The translations under genes and the position numbers were made by a program. 64,000 bases of DNA from Pyricularia pennisetigena (Eukaryota > Ascomycota > Sordariomycetes > Magnaporthales > Pyriculariaceae), in the NCBI RefSeq assembly GCF_004337985.1, contig NC_043743.1:2332909-2396908 (forward strand), in the 5' to 3' direction. Below, piece after piece: positions 56,357 through 64,000 of the stretch; the stretch's first letter is position 1, and every line of letters begins with the position of its first letter. A model generated the notes under the pieces. That model made no database searches. It was not told where the DNA came from and saw only the letters and a list, made by a program, of their open reading frames with translations.

Positions 56357-58626
56357 GACATCCGAATTCTGCTTTTTCTTTTCCTTTTCGGCGAACGGAC
56401 TGGGACTACCTTGTTGGGTAATTGGCGCCGGCGTGCTTGCAAGCTCCTAGCTCCAAGCCGGTGGCTTTTTTTCCCCAGGTGCCTAGTGCAGTCGCTGTTG
56501 ACGCGTGGCAGGGTCACGGTCATACAATGCAGGCTACAAAGCAAACAATAAAATTGACTGACTGCCTGGCTAGCTTTGCTGGCAGCACTTGAAACCGGCA
56601 GAAATTTTATGAAGAAGCAGAACCGCCCTGGCGTGGGAAGGGTAGCAAACGGTTCGCCCCTGATCCTGACGTCGATGTATACAATATTATGACAATAAAA
56701 GGTTGGTTGGACGTGGCGCGCTTTGTATCTCGCTGCGTTGTTGTTTGGGTTGTCTTTTTTTTTTTCTTCTCTTTCTTTTCTTTTTTCTCTTTTTTTTTTT
56801 TTTTTTGAAATTGCTGATGGATCCGAACAAAGAAGGTGCTATGGGCATTTATTTCAGCCCGATGGTCAGATGGGAAACTAACTGCACGTAAACGTACCGT
56901 CCGAGCGTAGACGAGGCAGGCAACTAGGTCCCCAATCACAATAATTGAATGATGGCGGTAGGTAGTAGACAAGTGCTGTATTGCACAGAAATGGCAGCCG
57001 TCACTTCTCGGGAACAAACACGGATTATCAGACCCAAAGATTCGCTGGCTCGAGTGCCAACCACAAAAATTTTTTTGTTTTTGTTTTTGGGTTGGCAACT
57101 CATAGAGTCGTCTGTACACTCCTTTCGAGTCAATAAACGAAATAAAACAAAGAAATAGATAACCCAAAAGTACTGACTCTATTTATTCAGATATGGGACG
57201 TAAATAAAAATTTGTAGGTGAAGGAGGATTGACAGACATGTGCAGTTTATAGGTACCACCTACCTAGGTAGCAAACTTGGTTAGATTGTGACCAGGAAGC
57301 CAGGCGCGTCTATGCTTCTCTGTGCGACCTAGCTCCAAGGACGGTGGGTCTCACGACGGCCCACCGTGTTGCAGATCCCAAGAAGTAAAGTGCCGTGAGT
57401 GAATGATTTGAGCTGGGCTTTCTACATCTTCCCGCCCGGCACGAGTTTCAAGGGCGCTCGCTTTTTTTTCCCCCATCTCCCTTCCCCTTCAATCCATCAT
57501 AGGTAACTCCTCCACCTGTTTTACATCAGAGGGCCGCACTGAACTGTGCAGATCTGTTGTTTAAAAAAATTCCCCGGGCTTGCTTTCCACCCAGTTAGTT
57601 GTTCCCACAGTTTTTGTGGGTTGTTTCTAGCTTGTGGTAGCTGTCGCGATCGCCCACCAAGTCCTGGCTTACGCCACATTTGTCCCCAACTCTTTTCAAT
57701 ACGAAAACCTCGCACAGCCCAAATATCTGTTCTCTGCACAAGCCTGAAGCTCGACCCTCAACAAAGAGAGACAAAAGCGTGGAAGCCCGCCGATCGGTTA
57801 TTTTCTTGCTCACCCCCCACGATTGACCGGGCTTTCAATCCAGCGCCTACCCTTCGAACCAAGGTAGTCTCACAAATATCCTAGGTACTTCAATTCGTTT
57901 TCTGGTGGAGCGCTAAGCTGTGGCCGGGCCTCAGCCTGCCGACAACGGAACGAAAAACTTCGCGAGGCTGTAGTTTTGTATCAAGACGTCGGAGCAAACA
58001 GAGGTTTGAGATTTGGTTCTCTACTCGCCGCCTGCCCTGCACCAGACCCATCTCTCATCTCTCTTCTTGCCTTCACTTTACATTTTCATCCATCAAAGCC
58101 TCGTTGCAACGGAGAAGAAACAAGAAAAAAAAAATCTTCTTTTCCCGTGACGACATAACACATCACCGGCCATTTCACATCAAATACTCTTCACTGTGCG
58201 TACCGGCACATCTCCTGAACCAGCCCGGTCCCAAAGACAAGAAGCCCGCTCGTCCGCCCGAAGCTACCTACGCATCACGGAGCACGCGGGAACGAGAAGT
58301 CCACAAGCGTTTGGTCTCCTGTTCTCTCTACTGAGCTCTCGCATCCCGGTCACGATCCTCACCTTCCTCGGCCCTACCGCGAACCTGATTCTTCCCAGCG
58401 CTTGCTCGACCTTTGCGTCCAGCAACTCCGAGCTACCCTTCAGCCTCAATCCGACCCGACCTGCACCACACCCACCCGCCATTACACCCGTTAGTTTTCG
58501 AAGAAAACCCCAGGTGTAAATAAGTCGCATTTAATCGAGTAGTTATTTAAATCACGATTTTCGACGACGCGTCGTGACAAGAAGGATACACACAAGAGTT
58601 GCAGAGACCTGATATCTAGTTGAAAA
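56357..58626. other. Divergent intergenic region, CENP-K-like / KH gene
   Basis: 2.3 kb upstream of both genes. It has T-rich tracts (56753-56806), a MluI box at 56501 and another ACGCGT at 58567 in the probable KH leader. The last kilobase is C/A-rich and is probably a long 5' leader, perhaps with an intron. No coding exon supported. Confidence 0.5.
56501..56506. promoter_or_regulatory. MluI cell-cycle box upstream of the CENP-K-like gene
   Basis: ACGCGT about 145 bp before the start codon of the kinetochore-like gene. Role inferred from motif. Confidence 0.4.
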
Positions 58627-60243
58627 ATGTCGACCTCACCAACACCCAAGACCAAACGTCCCCTCGAGGACACCTCCTCGCCCTCAAGATGCGACCAGCC
58701 AGACGCAAAACGACCCGCCCTTGATAAGTTTGTTCGGAGCGACGAGGAAGTCAAAGAAGATGTCGCCAAGGAAGCCACCAATGGTCTCCCCCCGATTCCT
58801 GCTTCCGCCGGAGTACCACCAATGCCCGACACCAATGGGTCTTCTGGAAAGACTAACGGCGACAAGGCGGATAGCACAAAGGACGACTCGGGAGATGCCG
58901 CCGGTGCCGAAACAGAGTCGAAGCCCGCCGCCAGCACCACCAGCGCAAACACCACCCAAGCAGCCGCTCCTCCTGCCGACTCGCACGACGAGAGTGCTTG
59001 GATCCACATTCGGGCTGTCATCTCCAGCCCTGAGGCCGCTACAATAATTGGTAAGGGCGGTGAAAATGTTTCCAAGATTCGCCAGATGTCAAGCGCCAAG
59101 TGCACCGTGAGCGACTATCAAAAGGGGGCAGTAGAGCGTATCCTTACAGTCAGTGGCATTGTCGATGCTGTAGCAAAGGTAAATATTTGTACTCAATGTG
59201 ACTTTACACGATGTTCATATCCATCGGTATACTGATGCTTTATTTCTCTCAGGCTTTTGGTCTCATCATCCGGACACTGAACAATGAGCCTCTGTCTGAG
59301 CCATCTAGTGCTCACTCTAAGACATACCCACTGCGTTTGCTCATCCCTCACATTTTGATAGGATCGATTATTGGAAAGGGTGGCGCGCGCATCAAGGAGA
59401 TTCAGGAAGCTTCTGGGGCCCGCCTGAACGCATCAGACTCATGCTTGCCTCTTTCCTCGGAACGTTCCCTGGTCGTCATGGGCGTTGCGGATGCTGTGCA
59501 CATTGCTACTTACTATGTGGGCAGCACTCTTTTGGAGCAGCTTAATGACAGGTTCGGCGGGCCTGCTGCCTCTGCGTATGCGACTCGTGCCGGCGGCCCC
59601 GTCGGAGCCGTTCCCGGTGGTATGCAAGTTGTGCCGTATCTCCCTCAGCCAGCGGGTGGCAACTACGGTAGCCGCGACAACTATGGGCGTCGGCCCGATC
59701 CACGCGCCGGCCAGATTCCCCCGCCTGCCGCACACCCCTACGCGCCGCAGCACCCATACGCGCCTCACCAACCGAACCCGGCGGTGCCTCCTCACTATGG
59801 AGCTCAGGCAGGTGCTTACGGAGCCCATGTCCCAGCGCCGCACGTGGGGCATGCCGGCCCGCAGGTACATGGCGCTCCCCATCAACCGATGCATGGTCAG
59901 ATGCCAGGCCCCGGTGGTGCCAGCCTGACGCAGCAAATTTACATACCCAATGACATGGTCGGTGCCATCATTGGTAAGGGTGGACAGAAAATCAACGAGA
60001 TTCGTCAAGTTAGCGGCAGTGTCATCAAGATCAACGAACCTCAGGATAACAGCAACGAACGTTTGGTTACGATTACGGGCACGGAGGAGTGCAACCGTAT
60101 GGCGTTGTACATGCTCTACTCCCGGCTTGGTGAGTGTCAAAACCCAGGATCGAGGCAACAAAAGCAGTAGACAAGGAGATATCAAGAGGGCGGCCACTGA
60201 TTTTGTGATAAAATCACCAGAGAGCGAAAAACATCGTATCTAG
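58627..60243 (+). CDS. Triple KH-domain RNA-binding protein (PCBP/Pbp2/Rnc1 type)
   Basis: Exons 58627-59178, 59253-60129 and 60221-60243 give 483 residues. Three KH domains each carry an intact GxxG loop: IGKGG near residues 140, 223 and 423. KH1 and KH2 are adjacent and KH3 is set apart by a ~140-residue Pro/His/Tyr/Gly linker, the poly(C)-binding-protein layout. The N-terminal ~120 residues are Ser/Thr/Pro/Ala-rich and disordered. Such proteins bind pyrimidine-rich mRNA and control stability, translation or telomere length in yeasts. Reading straight through 60130 would end in CQNPGSRQQKQ, but the GTGAGT donor there and the acceptor AAATCACCAG give YSRLESEKHRI, which fits the KH3 helix better; I take the spliced end. 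Confidence 0.92.
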
Positions 60244-61050
60244 GCCCGAACCCAGGCCCCCGAATGGCTGTCTGTTACTGTTAACCATGGAGCCATCTCC
60301 GGACATCGTATTTAGTTTTTGCTATACGCCGTGGGTCTCTGCCGGGACTTGTTTCGGTTCGAATTAGCCATGCTCGTGTGGCTGGTGTTGGGGAGGGTTA
60401 TAGAGGGTGTTTTCTTTTTTTTTTCCAATTCTCGGTTTACGTGGTTTCCCTACTTTTTTTCTTCTTCAATTTCCCGGGAAAAGTTTGGTATGTGTATTGA
60501 TGGGGTGTGCCTTGATTCACATACCATACTATACATCTCTCACCGTGGTGCCGGCCCGCTCAAAAAGTTCAAGAAACGTCCTTTAATAAGCGGAAACGTC
60601 ACATACCATTAGTGCTTGCTGCATGGATCTGATTACAAAGCTAGGAGGTAGTTTGCTTATTTTGATGGCAGTGAGATATGGAGAACAGCATCGCATTGCC
60701 ACCATTGTCCCTTGTTGTAACCTTGGTCGGTTGTATTCGATTTGTGTGTCATTGCCAAGATCAAAGAGAGCTGGGTGTAAGCAAGTGTACGAGGTGAGTT
60801 GTGCATAATGTTTTGGCAATTATAGTTAACGTGGCTAAAGAAAAGGCACTTTGTAAAAGAAAGGTATTGGGTGTATATCGCAATCTGACCCATCGCAGTA
60901 TATATTTGTTCTTTCACTTTGATATCAACCTATTTCGCCTCTACTCCAAAACGAAGAAATAGCTTCCTTTGACCCCAAAAATAAATAAAAAAATAGATAG
61001 CCAACACGGCTTGTTGTAAGGCCTCACTCCCATGTTCCTTACCGATCTGT
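60244..61050. other. Convergent 3' intergenic
   Basis: 3' UTRs of the KH gene and the small minus-strand gene. AT-rich, no exon supported. Confidence 0.5.
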
Positions 61051-61550
61051 CTATGACGGTGGAACGCCGCGAACCCAGCTGTCAAGAGACGATTCAGTAT
61101 TAGTTAGCTCTTCCCCAAGTCAGAGCCTTTAACGCATGGGGGGAGGTATGCCTGTCAACATACGTATTCCACATCTTGCCAAACAGACCTGGCGCCGGGC
61201 GTTGCTCATGAAGGCTCTGGCGTCTGGCGATGGAGGCGGGATCGGTGGGACGTTTGGTCTGTTCGAGTGATGCGAAGAGTCCAGCTGAGTTCTAATTTAG
61301 GGGAGAGAGGTGGTTTTTTTTTTTTTAAAAAAAAACAAGTCAGCAATTCTGGCCTTGCTTGATTTCAAGCAAAATTGTTCTTTTATCTTCTATAGATCTC
61401 CAGCTGGAGATATTTCTTTCTGTATTGAAGCGGGGAAAGGAAACTACATACACGGCGAGGCTTGGGTGAGGTTGGCGAGTTTCCGGCCGATGAGGAGGAC
61501 GAGGTCGAGTTGCTGCGCTCCCGCGTTACGTTTGCTGCGGATGAGTCCAT
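61051..61550 (-). CDS. Small three-exon protein of unknown function (84 aa)
   Basis: Not visible as a single open frame. Exons in coding order are 61550-61452, 61291-61164 and 61078-61051. Exon 1 encodes a Ser-rich start (MDSSAANVTRERS, then a Ser run) ending SPKPRR. Exon 2 encodes SAGLFASLEQTKRP, DPASIARRQSLHEQRPAPG, LFGKMWNT. Exon 3 completes WVRGVPPS. Both introns begin GTATGT; intron 2 has branch GCTAAC and acceptor TTGACAG. Intron 1 contains a T/A homopolymer. Codon use in exons 1 and 2 is GC3-rich, as in the neighbouring genes. ARRQS is a basophilic-kinase type site. I recall similar short fungal proteins with a RRxS and a Trp-containing end, but I cannot name a family. An alternative intron 1 (GTGTAT donor, CTCAG acceptor) would change three residues. 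It is soluble, with no signal peptide. Confidence 0.72.
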
Positions 61551-64000
61551 GATGTATATGTATTGTTTGGACTTGGGCGGACGTAGGTGATAGGTTTGAT
61601 GTTTTCGAGGGATTTTATTGTATTGGAAATATATTCAGGGGCAGATCTGATGTGACGCTTTCACAATCAAAATGAGGTTCCTCCACGAGGGGTTACAAGA
61701 CTTTATATATCCGCCATAGGGTACGTATATGGCATGCAAGGAACGCCAGTACCGGCTTATTATTAGGCTTTTCGTGATCGCCAGATACGCACTAAGGACC
61801 GATGACTATCAAAGGGGTTCTGTGATCGAACGGTCATCCAGGTGTGGAGAGATGAGTAAACCGACTTGCTAAATCTAGCACTAGTGGAACCAGAGCTAGC
61901 TGCAAAGCTTCGTCTACCTTGCTCTGCAAAGCGAGTTGGGGTTCCCCTTTATTACTGCAGAGGAAGTTCGAGGTTCCAGGCGGACGCCACTGGCTTCATG
62001 GATCGTCTGGTCAGGGTCGGTGTGGGATAGTTGTTTCTCCTCTTCTTGAGGGTTACGAACCGACATCGAATGCAATGCAGACATGGATTATGACTAGCTA
62101 CAGAAAAAAAAAAGAGAGAAAAAAAAAAACAGTCCGGATAATCTCAACTTTTGACGGGTCGAGGGAAGTGCGACCAGCGCCAGGTCTGGAAGCATGTGTA
62201 TAGTTTCAATGTGAACCGTGGTCGAAGCTCATCTGTGAGGGTGGTCAAATCGGTGTTTCCGCACAGGTACTATTCGTAAAGGTTGCTATTATGGAGGTAC
62301 CAAGTACGGGAGTAGAAGCATGTACCCCACGCCAAACTCACAAGCTTTCCATGGCCACATCCCCAGTATGTGCTCTGCGTACCGGTACAACAGCCGACGT
62401 TGCTCTTTTTTTTTTTTTTAGACCCCGCAAGGAGGATCGGGGAGCAAATCAGAAGCCATCGATCTGATTGCATAGATATTATTCGCTGCAGGGTCTGATA
62501 CAAGCCAGGGATTTAGAGCCGGCAAAGCAAGATGACAGGGGAGATTCGTGGTAGCGCTGGGTTTTATTTTACTTTATTTTTTCTCTGCGTCGGTAGTACT
62601 AGTATGACGAAGCATAAAATCGAGAATATACTACAGTAAATCTAAGCTGCCGCCATCACGGAAGCCAGGTAGCCCTGTCCAACCACGGCGGAGCTTTCCT
62701 TGCACTTAGCATCGCCGATGTGCGCCGTTGATAGCGGTGTTTGTTCCTTGACGTAGGTGGGCGGATGTTCTCTCACTTCAAGTTTTGTTTTTTTTTTCTT
62801 TTCTTGTATTCTTTCTTTTTTGAGGTTGCGATCGAGTGCCTTGGTGCGTTGCATTTCAATTTATGAAAGAGTTTGCTTTTAGGCAAGGCAATTTGCTGAT
62901 TGATTAACGTGTTTCTTTCCTCTTCTTTGCTCTTCCGAATTTCGAACGAAACGGAAGGAGAAACAAATAAAGAATAAGGATCGAATGACGTACGTCGTGG
63001 CTTCCAAAAATGCCTAAAACGGCACTTGCAAACTTCGCTCCATTATGATTGGCGGACAAGGTAAACTGCTCTCTTGGATCGAGGTATTGGAGCAAACCAG
63101 GCCCACAACTCCAACTCCATCATCCTAACACATGCATCTCTGCCTCTCTTGAGGGGGTCACCAAAGTCCCTAGGGTATGAGTCCGATGGCTGTTAGTTGA
63201 TTTTGGGCTGAAGATCGACTGACGGGGATCACAAGGTTTTACACCTATCACCCATTGGGATCGGTCGCTCGATCGCTGAAATACACGTCGTGCCTTGGAT
63301 TTGCACTCCAGCTTCTTGAGGCACTTCCCTGCCCTTGCTACCTTGGAAAGAATCACATATCAAGATAATCATTTGCCCTTTCATGTCCCCCAACCCAAGA
63401 TGTGGGTATGGTATCGAGCTCCTGGTGAATCGAAGCTGTTCAATGTCTCGCTCTCCTTCAGTTGGCTAAGCCGCCCTAGGTTCACCTGCAATGACTATCA
63501 TTTGGCCGACGCCCCTCCGAGGGGAATTAGGTCTATTGATTCCACATTCTGTAACTTCACCCAAACACAAGTCGATCAACGAACCCGATAGCGACTGGAC
63601 ATTTACCGCATCGAAACACTGAGGCAGCGGCATTCTGTTTGCTTTTGTTGGCATATGGAAAGATCGTTATCCTCGTCAAAACACGATGGAAAAATGCGAA
63701 GTGTCGTTGTATTCCTACATGCGGTCTTCATTAAGTTGGGCGTACTCGTTAGAAAGGAGTTGCCATAAGCCATATTGGTGCCCCTGCTGTCTCGGTCATC
63801 CTGAGCATCCTGAACCCTGCAAGGAGAAACCCATGTCTGGGACAAGGCTGTAGCTGACAACAATATGTAGCCATATTAACCAGGACTACAGTCTCCGAAC
63901 GAATGCTAGGAGATATCACTGGGTTGGAGAGCTATGAATTGGCTATTGGCGATTCTCAACAAAGGGATCAATGCAAAAAAGAAAAAAAAAATAACACAGA
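61551..64000. other. Right-end region without a supported gene
   Basis: Promoter of the small gene at its left. A-rich and T-rich tracts at 62103-62130, 62406-62420 and 62785-62820. A 70-codon minus-strand frame (62642-62854) has coding-like codon use only in its last 43 codons and is discussed as a finding. Otherwise short overlapping frames only. Confidence 0.45.

Overview
This is 64 kb of nuclear DNA from a filamentous ascomycete (Pezizomycotina). The evidence is short spliceosomal introns (about 59-146 bp) with GT donors, CTRAY-type branch points and AG acceptors, GC-rich third codon positions, and characteristic proteins (PEX6, Sec9, a vezatin/Inp2-like protein, an EMC6 subunit, a fungal 7TM receptor). 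A member of the Sordariomycetes is likely; I cannot fix genus or species. Three runs of N (24650-24717, 51840-51886, 54809-54840) show it is a draft scaffold.

Layout. 1-3.3 kb: the 3' part of a kinase-like gene and ribulose-phosphate 3-epimerase. 3.3-12.7 kb: a gene-poor block rich in homopolymers where I can support no gene. 12.7-19.6 kb: a seven-transmembrane receptor, a secreted TAP-like peptidase (minus strand) and a GH5-type glycoside hydrolase. 20-24.3 kb: PEX6 (minus). 26.6-31 kb: a TGL1/YEH-type sterol ester/triacylglycerol lipase and a small GPI-anchored wall-type protein (minus). 33-40.6 kb: four minus-strand housekeeping genes (HPM1-like methyltransferase, SDHAF3/Acn9, Dhr2-type RNA helicase, Sec9 t-SNARE). 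42-49 kb: a GTPBP1-like GTPase, EMC6 (minus) and a vezatin/Inp2-like membrane protein. 50-56.4 kb: PCNA, pyridoxal kinase, dUTPase (minus) and a probable CENP-K-like kinetochore protein (minus). 58.6-61.6 kb: a triple-KH RNA-binding protein and, antisense after it, a very small three-exon gene that is easily missed. 61.6-64 kb: no supported gene.

The genes do not form one pathway, and I see no biosynthetic cluster, mobile element, CRISPR array or defence system. Two loose themes appear. Peroxisome biology is represented by PEX6 and the Inp2-like protein. Chromosome replication and segregation is represented by PCNA, dUTPase and the CENP-K-like gene, each with an ACGCGT (MluI cell-cycle box) within about 350 bp upstream of its start codon. 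The most novel-looking item is the 84-residue protein encoded at 61051-61550, whose exons had to be assembled by eye. Exon boundaries throughout were read from sequence by matching phase, splice consensus and protein-family continuity; none is backed by transcript data.
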